DNA of 64,000 bases from Mesorhizobium sp. (GCA_004020645.1 SAQL01000003.1:62001-126000), one strand, 5' to 3'. Counted from the first letter of the stretch, positions 29,300-39,315 are shown. The notes: generated from the sequence alone by a model not told the origin. Translations and numbers: made by a program.

Positions 29300-30136
29300 A
29301 TGAGTGTAGCGGTTGAAACAAAAGCACTGACGCTGCCGGACATCGTGGCTCGCAAGGGCAAGGATCGGATCGTTTGCCTGACCGCCTACACGACACCCGT
29401 TGCGCAGCTTGTCGATCGGCATTGCGACGTTGTCCTGGTCGGTGACAGCGTCGGCATGGTACTTCACGGTCTGCCGTCAACGCTCAGTGTCACGCTCGAC
29501 ATGATGATCATGCACGGCAAGGCGGTGCGCCGCGGCCTTGAGCGCGCGATGATGGTCGTTGACATGCCGTTCGGGTCCTATGAAGGGAGCCGCGAGCAGG
29601 CGTTTCGCAATGCAGCCCGGCTGATGGCGGAAACCGGATGCGCCGCTGTTAAACTTGAGGGCGGCGAGACAATGGCCGAGACGATCCGCTTTCTCACTGC
29701 TCGCGGCATCCCCGTCATGGCTCATGTCGGGCTGACGCCGCAATCCGTCAATGTGTTTGGCGGCTACAAGGTCCAGGGCAGGGGCGGAGACGCAGACAGG
29801 ATTTTCCGTGACGCGATTGCTGTTGCCGAAGCGGGCGCGTTCGCCGTGGTGCTGGAAAAGGTCACCGAGCCGCTCGCACGGAGAATAACTGAGGAAGTCA
29901 CAATTCCCACGATCGGGATCGGCGCCTCGGCCGCCTGTGACGGGCAGATCCTGGTCGTCGACGACATTCTGGGCAAGTTCACCGGTTTTCGGCCGAAATT
30001 CGTCAAGCGCTATGCCGAACTGGGCTCAGAGGCCGAGACTGCCATTGCGGCCTATGCGGCCGATGTGCGGGAAGGGCGCTTTCCAGCGGCCGAGCATGTC
30101 TTCGACGATACACATAAAGCCGGAGATATAGCATGA
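29300..30136 (+). CDS. panB: 3-methyl-2-oxobutanoate hydroxymethyltransferase
   Basis: About 278 aa PanB. Conserved stretches: [27 protein letters not shown] (metal/ketopantoate site), [44 protein letters not shown] and [22 protein letters not shown]. It hydroxymethylates ketoisovalerate to ketopantoate. Start ATG 29300 has GGGA about 9 bases upstream; GTG 29294 is possible. The stop overlaps the panC start as ATGA. A diverged copy of its last quarter lies at 55998-56282. Confidence 0.95.
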   Translation: MSVAVETKALTLPDIVARKGKDRIVCLTAYTTPVAQLVDRHCDVVLVGDSVGMVLHGLPSTLSVTLDMMIMHGKAVRRGLERAMMVVDMPFGSYEGSREQAFRNAARLMAETGCAAVKLEGGETMAETIRFLTARGIPVMAHVGLTPQSVNVFGGYKVQGRGGDADRIFRDAIAVAEAGAFAVVLEKVTEPLARRITEEVTIPTIGIGASAACDGQILVVDDILGKFTGFRPKFVKRYAELGSEAETAIAAYAADVREGRFPAAEHVFDDTHKAGDIA

Positions 30137-31065
30137 GCGTACCGATCGTTCGTACAGTTGCCGAGCTTCGCAGTGTTATTGCGGAATGGCGCCGTTCTGG
30201 CGCCAGTGTCGCCGCGGTCCCGACCATGGGAGCCTTGCACGAAGGACATTTGAGCCTCGTGCGTTCCGCACTGAAGAAAGCCGACCGTGTGATCGTGACG
30301 CTGTTCGTCAATCCCAAGCAGTTCAACAGTGCCGCCGACCTCGCCGCCTATCCTCGGACGGAGAACCAAGATGCGGCAAAGCTTGCTCCGCTGGGCGCAC
30401 ACCTGCTCTACGTTCCAGACGCGACTGAGATGTATCCCGCTGGCTTCGCTACGACCGTTTCGGTGGCTGGCGTCAGCGAAGGCCTGTGCGGAGCGTTCCG
30501 GCCGGGCCATTTCGACGGGGTTGCGACAGTGGTCGCCAAGCTCTTCCTGCAGACCGGGGCCGACTTCGCCTTTTTTGGCGAAAAGGACTTCCAGCAGCTT
30601 CAGCTTATCAGGCGCATGGTCCAGGACCTGGATATTCCGATTACCGTTGTCCCCTGTCCGACAGTCCGCGAAACCGATGGTCTCGCTCTATCATCGCGCA
30701 ATGTTCGGCTCTCGCCGGCAGAGCGCGCCGTGGCCCCAAGGCTCGCATCGATCTTGGTCGAGACGGCTGAGCGGCTTGCGCGGGGCTCTCCCGTCCTACC
30801 AACGCTTGCTGAAGCGCGCGCAGGAATTCTGACTGCCGGCTATCGCGAGGTCGAATACCTGGAAGTTCGCGGAGAGGCAGATCTGCAACCGATCGCAAGC
30901 ATCGATCGACCGGCACGCCTCATCGTGGCGGCGTGGCTCGGCGAAACGCGGCTCATCGACAATCTCAGAATACCGTCGTCTTCCCTTCTCGCTGACCAAA
31001 TGCCGCGAGCATGCCACGAGTTTGCCGCCGGCACAGCAAGCCTGATTGCCGTGCGTTTGCCTTAA
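30133..31065 (+). CDS. panC: Pantoate--beta-alanine ligase
   Basis: 310 aa PanC. The ATP-binding [14 protein letters not shown] (HxGH motif) is near residue 30, [11 protein letters not shown] follows near residue 56, [19 protein letters not shown] mid-protein, and the KMSKS-like [10 protein letters not shown] near residue 185. It makes pantothenate from pantoate and beta-alanine. Coupled to panB by a 4-base overlap and followed by a rho-independent terminator at 31158. A C-terminal extension (after about residue 285) goes beyond the usual end. Confidence 0.95.
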   Translation: MSVPIVRTVAELRSVIAEWRRSGASVAAVPTMGALHEGHLSLVRSALKKADRVIVTLFVNPKQFNSAADLAAYPRTENQDAAKLAPLGAHLLYVPDATEMYPAGFATTVSVAGVSEGLCGAFRPGHFDGVATVVAKLFLQTGADFAFFGEKDFQQLQLIRRMVQDLDIPITVVPCPTVRETDGLALSSRNVRLSPAERAVAPRLASILVETAERLARGSPVLPTLAEARAGILTAGYREVEYLEVRGEADLQPIASIDRPARLIVAAWLGETRLIDNLRIPSSSLLADQMPRACHEFAAGTASLIAVRLP

Positions 31066-31157
31066 ATCACGGCCTGAAGCGAATGTTTCTGTGGTTGCGG
31101 GCCCCCACAACCACTTCTGTCATAACTCACTCGAAATCGAAATGTGATCAGACGCTT

Positions 31158-31183
31158 AGGCCGCCGAAAGGCGGCCTTTCATT
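31158..31183 (+). terminator. Rho-independent terminator after panBC
   Basis: AGGCCGCC-GAAA-GGCGGCCT forms an 8-bp GC-rich stem with a GAAA tetraloop, followed on the plus strand by TTCATTTT. It sits 93 bases after the panC stop, oriented to end the panBC transcript. The minus strand lacks a T tract. Confidence 0.8.
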
Positions 31184-31862
31184 TTGAGGTGGACCGAACA
31201 TCAGCCGTCCAGGCCGACCGGCACATCTTGTGCGCGAGGTCGAGCAGATTGCGCAACGTCGCGCTTTGATTGTAGAGCGACCAGACAGCCGAGAACGCCA
31301 CTGGTTCTGGCTTATCAGTGATGGGCAGAAACACCACGCCGGATGTTGGCAACAGCGGCGTGGCCGCGCTGGCAAGGTGATACCGAAACCCTGTCCGACC
31401 ATCGACAGCAATGTGCCGCGCCCCACATTGAAGCGCAGGATCGACGGCACGGGCCAGCACCCGGCAAGGCGCAGCAGGATAGGGTCATAATGGCCTCCTG
31501 TCCGGCGAGCCGATGCCGCCCGCGCAGCACGACCGCGAGTGGTTCGGTCCAAATGCGGCGGGGAATGGCAGTCGGGAAGCTCAGGTGTGCCGGCCACGAA
31601 CACGATGTCCTGCCGGTCGGCGCGAAGCTGCATGACAGTATCGCGGGCGGTTCCCTCGGAAATCTCGACTTTGATACCGGGATGGTCGTCGCGATATTGG
31701 CCGATCAACTCCGCAAGGAAGTTGCGGGGGATAAGGGCATGAATACCGATGCGCAGCCGACCGCACTCCCCCGATGCAGCCATTCCGGCGGTTTTTCACC
31801 CGCATGGTCGAGGTGATCCACCCGACCGATACCCGCTCCACAAAGAGGCGTCCTGCCTCAGT
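31179..31862 (-). pseudogene. Broken LysR-family regulator (effector domain remnant)
   Basis: Leftward reading gives TEAGRLFVERVSVG (end of a LysR HTH linker), then RLRIGIHALIPRNFLAELIG, then in a second frame VVLRGRHRLAGQEAIM, and FNVGRGTLLSMVGQGFGITL and GVVFLPITDKPEPVAFSAVW in further frames, in the order of a LysR effector domain. At least three frameshifts and loss of the N-terminal HTH make it non-functional. It abuts the panC terminator. The 350 bases upstream (to 32213) show no recognisable gene. Confidence 0.78.
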
Positions 31863-32213
31863 TCTGCTTCTCTTCCATTTTCGTTCCTGCGATTGGAGCA
31901 GCCGACAGGTGTCTTGAAGCGCCTTCTGTTCGCGGTCATATCCTGATGGGCGGTCTGTGGGACAAAACCGTGCGTGAGCACAGACAGAAGGAAGCCGGCT
32001 GTGCTCCTCGTTCCCCACGAGTGAAAGGGCACTCGCCAGTCCTGCGTATTGCACGTAGCTCTCGCGTGAGGCTCTGAGGCGCTCCCGTGGTGGATTGACT
32101 CCTTGTGCTTGTCAGCAGCTGATATCCCAGTTGCCGACCCTCGACCGCCGCTCGAGCATATTGTCGGGTCCCCCTCGTGTATACGTGCGACAAGTTTCAA
32201 ATGGGATCTTAAG

Positions 32214-32822
32214 TCAAGGCTCGGGCAGGAGCGTCTTGATTGCATTTTCGACGTGACTGCGTAACTGCGCATCGTCTGGCATCGGGATGTTGGCAAGCAG
32301 ACGCGCCATCTGCAGCTCCGTCAGGATCATGCCGTGAAAGTGCCGAGCCAACGCGTCGGCGCTACCTTTCGCAATGCGCGATTGCTTCTCGATCTGGAGG
32401 AATATCTTGGACAGCACCCGATAAACCGATTGCGGACCAGCTGCATAGAATGCCTGCCCGACCTCGGGAAAGCGTCTCGCCTCCGCCATGACGATACGGT
32501 GGCATAAGATGCCGTCCTCGGAAAGAACGCATTTCAAGAACTGGACACCAAAGTTCAGCAATGTAGCAACAGGATCTTCACTCGCCGGTATCGGACGCAT
32601 AATCGGCTGCAGCGTTCTTTTGCACCGCTGGAGGATAGACTCTAAGAAAAGCGCGTCCTTTCCACCGAAGTCGCGGTAAATGCTCGTCTTTGACCCACCG
32701 CTTCGCGCGATGATGTCGTCGATGCTCACATTGTCGAAACCGTTTCGGAGGAACAGGTCGCCTGCGGCTTCCAGGAATTCCTCGCGACGCTTTGACGACT
32801 TCGGCGTGGCAGATACTTTCAT
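32214..32822 (-). CDS. TetR-family transcriptional regulator
   Basis: 202 aa. The N-terminal TetR HTH reads EEFLEAAGDLFLRNGFDNVSIDDIIARSGGSKTSIYRDFGGKDALF in outline (residues about 14-60), followed by an all-helical ligand domain. Start ATG 32822 has AGGA 8 bases upstream; ATG 32840 is an alternative. It is divergent from the secreted hydrolase gene at 33032, and a palindrome over that promoter (32879-32895) is the likely operator. Its ligand would be a substrate or product of the hydrolase/Liv gene set. Confidence 0.9.
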   Translation of the reverse strand: MKVSATPKSSKRREEFLEAAGDLFLRNGFDNVSIDDIIARSGGSKTSIYRDFGGKDALFLESILQRCKRTLQPIMRPIPASEDPVATLLNFGVQFLKCVLSEDGILCHRIVMAEARRFPEVGQAFYAAGPQSVYRVLSKIFLQIEKQSRIAKGSADALARHFHGMILTELQMARLLANIPMPDDAQLRSHVENAIKTLLPEP

Positions 32823-32861
32823 GATGGAATCCTGAGGCATTAAAATTTCCAAAATTTCCAG

Positions 32862-32895
32862 TTGACAGAAAAATGATGTAATGTACGTTACATTA
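32862..32895 (+). promoter_or_regulatory. Divergent promoter with palindromic operator (putative TetR site)
   Basis: TTGACA (32862-32867), 16 bases, then TACGTT (32884-32889) resembles a sigma-70 promoter for the rightward hydrolase gene. The -10 box is inside the perfect palindrome TAATGTA-CGT-TACATTA (32879-32895). An operator covering a -10 box fits repression by the adjacent TetR protein. Confidence 0.7.
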
Positions 32896-33031
32896 TCAAC
32901 AAGCCTCGGACAACCGCCAAGTTGAACCTGGAAACCACGTCCCCTCATGGGATTTCGGCGTGGCGGGGAGGATCAGGGTTGAACGAGGCGCTGCGCGGGA
33001 GCTGCAGTCAATTTCCTAAATGAGGGGCATG

Positions 33032-33967
33032 ATGATAAATACGATGGTCCGACGCGCGCCACTTCACGGCCTATTCGCTGCCTGGTCTTGCGCGCTGATA
33101 CTATGTCTGGCCTTTGCCCCGGAGGCCAAGGCCGCCGATATCCAGGTTCGCGATAATGTGGAGTATGCTGTCCACGACGGCGTCTCGCTCGTCGGTACGC
33201 TCTATTCTCCCGCCGGCGGAGATCGTTCCGCAGCGATCGTGGCGGTACATGGTGGCGGATGGCAGGTTGGTGACCGTAGCGTCTACAAATACTGGGGACC
33301 CTACCTCGCTGAGCGCGGCTATACGGTGTTCGCGATCGAATACAGGCTCGGAAAGAATACCTACCCCGGGTCTGTGCAAGATGTGCTTTCTGCCATCCAG
33401 TATATCCGCGGCAATGCAGATGCACTAAAGGTAGATCCCGAGCGCATTGCGCTGATCGGCGACTCGTCAGGAGGGCACCTTGCCGCGCTTGCCGCGCTTG
33501 CCGGCCAGGAAGATCACTTCCGTAGTGCTTACCCTTCTGATGTCAACGGCAGCGTCAACACAGCCGTAAAGGCGGTCGTTACCGTCTATGGCGTGTTCGA
33601 CATGGCCGCTCAATGGACCCATGATCAGCTTGCCCGCCCTCTCGACCAGATTTCCCAAAACTACCTCGGCGTATCGCCGATGGAGAACCGCAAGATCTAC
33701 TTCGAGTCGTCGCCTATCAGCTACGCCGAGCAGTCGCGGCGAGGGCCGGCGTTCCTCGTCGTTTATGGGACCCAGGATGATGTGGTCGATCCCGCGACGC
33801 AGTCAGTTGTCTTCATCCAGGCGCTCAAGCAGGCCCGGATTTCCACTCAGCCTCTCATCGTTGAAGGCGCGCCGCATCTTTGGATCTGGGACCCGATCGA
33901 TGAACCAGAGAGCTTTACGCACTTTCTTGCACCGCGGCTGCTCTGGTTTCTTAAAGCGCGTCTCTAG
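33032..33967 (+). CDS. Secreted alpha/beta hydrolase (esterase/lipase, HSL-like)
   Basis: About 311 aa. A signal peptide (hydrophobic 12-29, cleavage after AKA near 34) predicts export. The alpha/beta-hydrolase core has the HGGG oxyanion motif at 73-76, nucleophile elbow GDSSGG with S145, acid D249/D250 in GTQDDVVDP and H282 in GAPHLW. HSL/carboxylesterase-like enzymes hydrolyse small esters. GAGG before ATG 33032 suggests that start; ATG 33020 and 33029 are alternatives. It leads a rightward set with RidA-like and Liv transporter genes, so it may release an importable compound in the periplasm. Confidence 0.85.
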   Translation: MINTMVRRAPLHGLFAAWSCALILCLAFAPEAKAADIQVRDNVEYAVHDGVSLVGTLYSPAGGDRSAAIVAVHGGGWQVGDRSVYKYWGPYLAERGYTVFAIEYRLGKNTYPGSVQDVLSAIQYIRGNADALKVDPERIALIGDSSGGHLAALAALAGQEDHFRSAYPSDVNGSVNTAVKAVVTVYGVFDMAAQWTHDQLARPLDQISQNYLGVSPMENRKIYFESSPISYAEQSRRGPAFLVVYGTQDDVVDPATQSVVFIQALKQARISTQPLIVEGAPHLWIWDPIDEPESFTHFLAPRLLWFLKARL

Positions 33968-34095
33968 CGCGAGAGATTTGCTCTCCAGTTTAATCCCGCC
34001 GGTCTGCCGCCGGTGAAGCACAGGCCGCCCAGCGCCCAAGGTGTGTCCGTTGAGGCGCCGACATAGTTCACATCCAGCAAGAACGGAGTAGCGAC

Positions 34096-34491
34096 ATGAG
34101 CATAAAGAAGACAACACTTGAGCCATCGTGGGAAGCGAAATACGCCTATTCGCCTGCCGTCATCACCGAAGGCGGCAAGACGGTCTGGCTGGCCGGTCAT
34201 GTAGGTTTTGTCGACGACGCGGGAGCCTCACTGGCTGGAAATTTCGAAGCCCAGTCGCGGCAGGCATTCAAGAACCTTGAAAAGACACTGCAGCGGGCTG
34301 GTGGCAGTCTTACCGACATTGTCTGGATGACCGTCGCCATTTCCGATGGCCGTTATTCGCAGCGCTTCTGCGATATCCGCAAGGAAATCTACGGCAAGGA
34401 TTTTCCGGCTAGCACGCTGTTGACGGCGTCCGCCTTCGCCGCCGCCGAGATCATGGTGGAGATAACCGCGATCGCTGTCGTCGACAAGTAA
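34096..34491 (+). CDS. RidA/YjgF-like protein without the catalytic arginine
   Basis: 131 aa of the trimeric YjgF/YER057c fold: VWLAGHVGFVDDAG, then EAQSRQAFKNLEKTLQRAGGSLTDIVWMTVAISD, then PASTLLTASAFAAAEIMVEITAIAVV. Classical RidA has Arg105 in the ARLP stretch near the C terminus; here that segment is SAFA, so imine/enamine deamination by the RidA mechanism is unlikely. Many such relatives are pathway-specific hydrolases. CGGAG 8 bases before the ATG. Sits between the secreted hydrolase and the Liv binding protein. Confidence 0.85.
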   Translation: MSIKKTTLEPSWEAKYAYSPAVITEGGKTVWLAGHVGFVDDAGASLAGNFEAQSRQAFKNLEKTLQRAGGSLTDIVWMTVAISDGRYSQRFCDIRKEIYGKDFPASTLLTASAFAAAEIMVEITAIAVVDK

Positions 34492-34751
34492 GCTGTCGCC
34501 AACCGGCCTCTTTCCGGCTCATGGGCCGGCGATTGGCCATACCACGCCAGATCATCATCAACAGTGGCGCCGCGCTCTGAACGCGCGCTGCTGGGGGCAT
34601 CGGAGATTTGGGTGCGAACAGCCACCGGATCCGTAAGGCAAGATCGTCGACGACCCGCTGATGTCCAATGCTATCGGGGCCGGCCTCAGCCGGCTCAGGG
34701 GTCGATGATCGGCGGTGGCACACCGAACTATATCAAGAGGGGAAAACGAGC

Positions 34752-35909
34752 ATGATGTTCAGCCTGAACCTATCCATCGCTACATCGACTGCGGCGCTCG
34801 GCCTCCTTGCCGCCGCCGGCGGCGCACAATCGCAGGAGACCATTAAGGTCGGAGTTTTGGTCGATCAGACCGGAAAGACCTCGTTCTATTCCCAACCGGT
34901 CACCGAGGGCACTTTGATGGCCGTGGAGGAGGTGAACGCGGCCGGCGGCGTCCTGGGCCGCCAGATCGAACTGATCCTAGAGGACGACAATGGCCGTCCG
35001 GACCTGTCGGCCACGAAGGCGCGCAAGCTGGTCGATGACGGAGTGGTCGCGATCATCAGCAATTCCAATTCCGGCGCGACACGCCAGGCGATCTCGGTGA
35101 CCGCCGAATCGCTGACGCCGCAGCTGGCTTCGGCCAATTCGGCGGAGACGCTGACGACCCTCGACAATTCCTGCTTCTTCCAGCTCGGACCGGTCGAGTC
35201 CCTGCAGGTCAAGACCATGCTCGCCTTCACTAAGACCAAGGGCTACGGCAAAGTTGCTTTGGTGGGCGACAATTCCGGTCTGTCAACGGCGGCGGTCGAC
35301 CAGTTCCGCATGGGACTGGGCGAGGCCGGTGTCCCGATTGTCGAGGAACAACTGATTCCGGTCGGATCCCAGACTGCGGTTCCGCAATTGCAGAAGGTCC
35401 GCGCTGCCGAGCCGAATGCGATCTATCAGGTGGCGCAGATTGGGCCACAGGTGGTGCAGTTCTTCCAGGCTTACCAGCAGCTGGGCATGAAGCAGCCGAT
35501 TCTCGGTACCTTCAATCTCTCGAGCTCGTCCTACCTGACGACCGCCAAGGGCCTGATGGACGGCACGGTATTCACCGATGCGTTCGATCCGGAGAAGCCT
35601 GAAGCCATTGCATTCTCCGAGAGGTTCAAAGCGAAGTTTGACAAGGAAGCGACATCGCTCGAGGCTTACGGGCACGACAGCGTCGTGCTGATCGTCGACG
35701 CCATCAAGCGGGCCAACTCGACGGAACGGCCGGCCATCTGCAAGGCCATCGCTGAAACTAAGGGTCTGCCCCGGGTCATGGGCGCCAAGGGCACCGGCTT
35801 CGATTTCTCGCGCGGCGACCGGCGCGGTTTCGACCCGGAAGGCGTGGTCGTCCGGGCAATCGAGAACAACGCCTACACAGGCGCCGTCTTCAGCGGCACC
35901 AAGAACTGA
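34752..35909 (+). CDS. Branched-chain-type (Liv) ABC transporter substrate-binding protein
   Basis: 385 aa with a signal peptide (cleavage near AQSQ, residue 30) and the periplasmic type 1 fold of LivJ/K: TIKVGVLVDQTGKTS, GGVLGRQIELILEDDNGRPD, ISNSNSGATRQAI and GYGKVALVGDNSG. Substrates of this class range from branched amino acids to urea, amides and aromatics. It begins the five-gene livKHMGF set; the following amidohydrolase suggests a nitrogenous heterocycle or amide, which is inference. The open frame extends upstream to 34668, but that part lacks family match. Confidence 0.92.
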   Translation: MMFSLNLSIATSTAALGLLAAAGGAQSQETIKVGVLVDQTGKTSFYSQPVTEGTLMAVEEVNAAGGVLGRQIELILEDDNGRPDLSATKARKLVDDGVVAIISNSNSGATRQAISVTAESLTPQLASANSAETLTTLDNSCFFQLGPVESLQVKTMLAFTKTKGYGKVALVGDNSGLSTAAVDQFRMGLGEAGVPIVEEQLIPVGSQTAVPQLQKVRAAEPNAIYQVAQIGPQVVQFFQAYQQLGMKQPILGTFNLSSSSYLTTAKGLMDGTVFTDAFDPEKPEAIAFSERFKAKFDKEATSLEAYGHDSVVLIVDAIKRANSTERPAICKAIAETKGLPRVMGAKGTGFDFSRGDRRGFDPEGVVVRAIENNAYTGAVFSGTKN

Positions 35910-35928
35910 CCATAGGCCGGGGGCATCG

Positions 35929-36825
35929 TTGCAGGACTTCTTCGAACTGATCGTCAGCGGGTTCGCATCAGGCTGTCTGTACAGCCTGATGGGCCTCTCC
36001 TTCCTGCTGGTCATGCGGCCCACCGGCGTCGTGAACTTCGCCGTGGGGCAATACGCGATGCTGGGCGGCTTCGCGGCCGTGGCGGTCATGACGACGATCC
36101 TGATTCCCCCGATCGCCCTGCCGTATGTTCCCGGTCTGCTCGTCGTCCTTGCCCTGATGGCACTGCTCGGCGCTGCCGTCGAGTGGATCGCCGTCAAGCC
36201 TCTCGTCGACAGGGGCGCGCCGCCGGTCGCTTCGATGCTCAGTCTCCTCGGCGTCCTTATCGTGCTCCTCGAGGTCGGGGCACGCTTCGGCGGCACGGAA
36301 GCGTTGCCGACCGAGCCGCCATTCGGGTTTCGAAGGGTGGAGTTCGGGCCCTTCGCCGGTACGCCGCAGAGCTTATTCACGATCGCCGTCACGCTCGTGA
36401 TCTTTGCCGCGGTATGGCTGTTTTTCGAGCGGACGCTTTGGGGGCGTGCTTTCGAGGCGGTGTCGCTCGACCGCCGCGCCGCTCAGTTGATGGGCGTCAA
36501 TCTTCGCCTGGTAACGGTCTCGGCGTTCGCGTCGTCCGCTGTTGTGGCCGGCCTCGTCGGGGTGCTGATCAGCGGCACCACCGGCGCCTATTATCAGGTC
36601 GGCATGGCGCTCACCGTTCAGGGCTTCACCGCGCTTGTCGTCGGCGGCGTCGGCCGCGTCGATGGCGCGCTGCTGGGCGGCGTCCTGCTCGGCCTCCTTG
36701 AGGCTCTGGTGATGCGCTATCTTCCTGTGTCCTCATCGATGACCCTGGCCGTGCCGCTCGTCGTCCTGCTGGCTTTCCTCGTCCTTCGCCCCCACGGCCT
36801 TCTCGCCAACAGGGGTGGTCACTGA
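35929..36825 (+). CDS. Liv-type ABC transporter permease LivH-like
   Basis: 298 aa polytopic permease starting at TTG 35929 (GGGGG upstream), with FASGCLYSLMGLSFLLVMRPTGVVNFAVGQYAMLG at the N terminus and GGVGRVDGALLGGVLLGLLEAL in the ABC-interaction region. It pairs with the LivM-like protein, whose ATG overlaps this gene's stop (ATGA). Confidence 0.92.
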   Translation: MQDFFELIVSGFASGCLYSLMGLSFLLVMRPTGVVNFAVGQYAMLGGFAAVAVMTTILIPPIALPYVPGLLVVLALMALLGAAVEWIAVKPLVDRGAPPVASMLSLLGVLIVLLEVGARFGGTEALPTEPPFGFRRVEFGPFAGTPQSLFTIAVTLVIFAAVWLFFERTLWGRAFEAVSLDRRAAQLMGVNLRLVTVSAFASSAVVAGLVGVLISGTTGAYYQVGMALTVQGFTALVVGGVGRVDGALLGGVLLGLLEALVMRYLPVSSSMTLAVPLVVLLAFLVLRPHGLLANRGGH

Positions 36826-37778
36826 TGAAGTCTTTCCTGACTCTGCTCGCGGCCCTCCTGGCGCTGTGTGCCTTGGGCTTCCTGCTCGGATCGTACGAGA
36901 GCGACGTCTACCGCAAGCTGCTGCTGTGGATCGCGCTTGGGCTCTCCTTCAACTTCCTGTTCGGAATATCGGGTCAGGTCGCCTTTTCGCACTTTGTCTT
37001 TCTCGGTTTCGGCGCATATTGGGTGGCGATTTCGCTGGTTCATTGGGATCTTCCCCTCGCGGTGGCGATCGCCTCCGGATTGCTCGTTGCTGCGGTAGCG
37101 GCGGCGATGATCGCCATCCCTTCGACACGTCTGGAGGGACCGTATCTCGCCCTTGCGACCCTGGCGCTTGGGCAGCTCTTCCTGTTGGGCATCGCCTCGG
37201 GCCGCGACCTGACGGGCGGCGATTCGGGTCTGGGTGGTTACAGCCTGCCGCCGATCCTCGGCTTCACAGTTAAGGGACCGTGGTATACGGCCTGCATCGT
37301 GCTGATGCTCGGCTTGACCTATGTCATTCTGGACCGGCTCGACCGCTCTTCGTTCGGGCGCGCGTGCCGTGCCATCCGGGACAACCAGACCGCGGCTCAG
37401 GCGATGGGCATCAATGCGCCGCGAACCAAGGTCATCGCTTTCACGATTACCAGCGTGCTGGCCAGCCTCGCAGGCATCTTCTATGCCTTCGTGGACAATT
37501 TGGTGGCGCCCGGCGCCTTCAGTCTGGAGAGCATGTTCATCCTGCTCTTCATGGTGATCGTGGGCGGCACGGGCCGTCAGCTTGGGGCGATTATTGGCGT
37601 CGTCGTCCTTTATATGGCGCCGTTCTTCATCGAGCCGCTGATCGGACATTATCATTTCATGGCGTTCGGGGCGCTGGTCGTCATCCTCATCATCTACAAG
37701 CCGAACGGCCTGGTCTCCATGTTCGATCCCATTTTGAAGCGCCGGCGCATGGCGGCCCTCGAAAAGGCGCAGCTATGA
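36825..37778 (+). CDS. Liv-type ABC transporter permease LivM-like
   Basis: 317 aa polytopic permease: LGLSFNFLFGISGQVAFSHFVFLGFGAYWVAI near residue 40, STRLEGPYLALATLALGQ, and GRACRAIRDNQTAAQAMGIN (the EAA-like interaction loop). Standard LivM layout without the long N-terminal extension. Overlaps both neighbours by 4 bases. Confidence 0.92.
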   Translation: MKSFLTLLAALLALCALGFLLGSYESDVYRKLLLWIALGLSFNFLFGISGQVAFSHFVFLGFGAYWVAISLVHWDLPLAVAIASGLLVAAVAAAMIAIPSTRLEGPYLALATLALGQLFLLGIASGRDLTGGDSGLGGYSLPPILGFTVKGPWYTACIVLMLGLTYVILDRLDRSSFGRACRAIRDNQTAAQAMGINAPRTKVIAFTITSVLASLAGIFYAFVDNLVAPGAFSLESMFILLFMVIVGGTGRQLGAIIGVVVLYMAPFFIEPLIGHYHFMAFGALVVILIIYKPNGLVSMFDPILKRRRMAALEKAQL

Positions 37779-38578
37779 TCGCCGCTCCCTTGCTCTCGGT
37801 GCGGGGCCTGACCAAGAGATTTGGCGGCCTGCTCGCGGTGGACGAACTGGATTTCGATCTGAGTGCTGGCGAAGTCCTTGCCGTCATCGGGCCCAACGGC
37901 GCCGGAAAGTCGACCACCTTCGGGCTGGTCTGCGGCGCCATCCAGCGCAGCGCCGGCGAAATCATCCTGAAGGGCGCACGTTTGGACGGCCTGCCGCCGC
38001 ACGAGGTGGCAAGGCGCGGCGTTTTCCGAACCTTCCAGCACAACATGGCCTTCAAGGGCATGTCTCTGGTCGACAATGTCCTGATCGGCGCGCACCGGCG
38101 GTTCAAGGGCAGTTTGTTCGGTGTGGTCGCCGGCTTTGGCGCAGACACAGAAAGGGCTGAGAGGCAGCGCGCGATCGAGCTCGCCCGGTTCGTCGGCCTG
38201 GGAGATTGGCTGGATGCCGACATTGCAACCTTGTCGTTCGGGCAAGGCCGCCTGCTCGAGATCGCCCGGGCCCTCGCCGGAGAGCCCAAGGTGCTGCTCC
38301 TAGACGAACCCGGGGCCGGGTTGACGCCGTCCGAGTCGGTGCGCCTCTTCGCAATCATCAAGGAGATCGCCGCGCGCGGTGTCGCCGTGCTTCTCATCGA
38401 GCACGACATGCACTTTCTGATGCCGCTTGCCGACAGGGTCGTAGTTCTGAACTTCGGCAGGAAGATAGCGGAGGGCACGCCGGCCGAAATCCGCGCGGAC
38501 CCTGAAGTGGTCGAGGCCTATTTGGGCAACATTGCCAAGGATAGTACAGGCGCAGGGGCAGCCCATGCTGCTGGTTGA
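37775..38578 (+). CDS. Liv-type ABC transporter ATPase LivG-like
   Basis: 267 aa ABC ATPase. Walker A GPNGAGKST, Q-loop in FRTFQHN, signature LSFGQGR (variant of LSGGQ), Walker B VLLLDEPGAGLTP, H-loop LLIEHDM. ATG 37775 overlaps the permease stop as ATGA; the longer open frame upstream is a livM shadow. The altered signature is common in LivG proteins. Confidence 0.93.
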   Translation: MIAAPLLSVRGLTKRFGGLLAVDELDFDLSAGEVLAVIGPNGAGKSTTFGLVCGAIQRSAGEIILKGARLDGLPPHEVARRGVFRTFQHNMAFKGMSLVDNVLIGAHRRFKGSLFGVVAGFGADTERAERQRAIELARFVGLGDWLDADIATLSFGQGRLLEIARALAGEPKVLLLDEPGAGLTPSESVRLFAIIKEIAARGVAVLLIEHDMHFLMPLADRVVVLNFGRKIAEGTPAEIRADPEVVEAYLGNIAKDSTGAGAAHAAG

Positions 38579-39287
38579 GAACCTTGTTGCGGGCTACGGT
38601 GCGGCGAAAGTCCTGCACGAGGTCTCGCTGGAAATCGCCAGGGGCGAAGCCGCCGCGCTGATCGGTCCGAACGGCGCCGGAAAAAGCACCCTGATGGCGG
38701 CCATCATGGGCGTCATCGAGGCGAGGAGCGGCCGGATCGTCGTCGATGGGACGAATGTCACGGGACACACCACCCACAGCATCATGACGCGTGGGCTTTC
38801 GCTCGTCCCGGAGGGGCGGAGGATATTTGCACCGTTCACCGTGCGGGACAATCTTCGCATGGGATCCATCCGCCTGTCGGCAGGTCGCCCGGGCTTCGAC
38901 GAGAGGCTGGACTATGTCTACGGGCTGTTTCCGAGGCTGAAGCAGCGCGAATCACAGCTGGGCGGCACGCTCTCTGGGGGCGAGCAGCAGATGCTCGCCA
39001 TCGGCCGCGCGCTGATGTCGAACCCGCGCATATTGCTTCTCGACGAGCCGTTTCTCGGCCTGGCTCCGAAGGTGATCGAGGAGATCCAGGCGGCAGTGCG
39101 GATCCTGCAGGAGCAGGGCCTGACGCTTCTGCTGGTCGAGCAAAAGCTCGACATCGCGCTCAACATCGCCAGCCGCGCCTGCGTTCTGATCAAGGGAAGC
39201 ATCGCCCTGGAATCGAGCAGCGACAACCTGAAGGCCCGCAGCGACCTCGACGATCTTTACTTTTCGCTCGCCGAGAAAGCCGCCTGA
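38565..39287 (+). CDS. Liv-type ABC transporter ATPase LivF-like
   Basis: 240 aa ABC ATPase: Walker A GPNGAGKST, LVPEGRRIFAPFTVRDNL (the LivF-typical segment), signature LSGGEQQ, Walker B ILLLDEPFLGLAP, switch LLVEQ. ATG 38565 overlaps the livG stop by 14 bases. Completes the Liv importer; the amidohydrolase gene follows after 28 bases and is probably in the same operon. Confidence 0.93.
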   Translation: MLLVENLVAGYGAAKVLHEVSLEIARGEAAALIGPNGAGKSTLMAAIMGVIEARSGRIVVDGTNVTGHTTHSIMTRGLSLVPEGRRIFAPFTVRDNLRMGSIRLSAGRPGFDERLDYVYGLFPRLKQRESQLGGTLSGGEQQMLAIGRALMSNPRILLLDEPFLGLAPKVIEEIQAAVRILQEQGLTLLLVEQKLDIALNIASRACVLIKGSIALESSSDNLKARSDLDDLYFSLAEKAA

Positions 39288-39315
39288 AGCTTCCTCGCGT
39301 TCATAGGAGAGCCAT

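Noticed and set aside
31900..32200. Possible end of a group II intron or reverse-transcriptase remnant upstream of the broken LysR gene
   Set aside because: A GTGCGAC-like 5' motif is present by chance level only; no domain V hairpin and no maturase motifs are visible.
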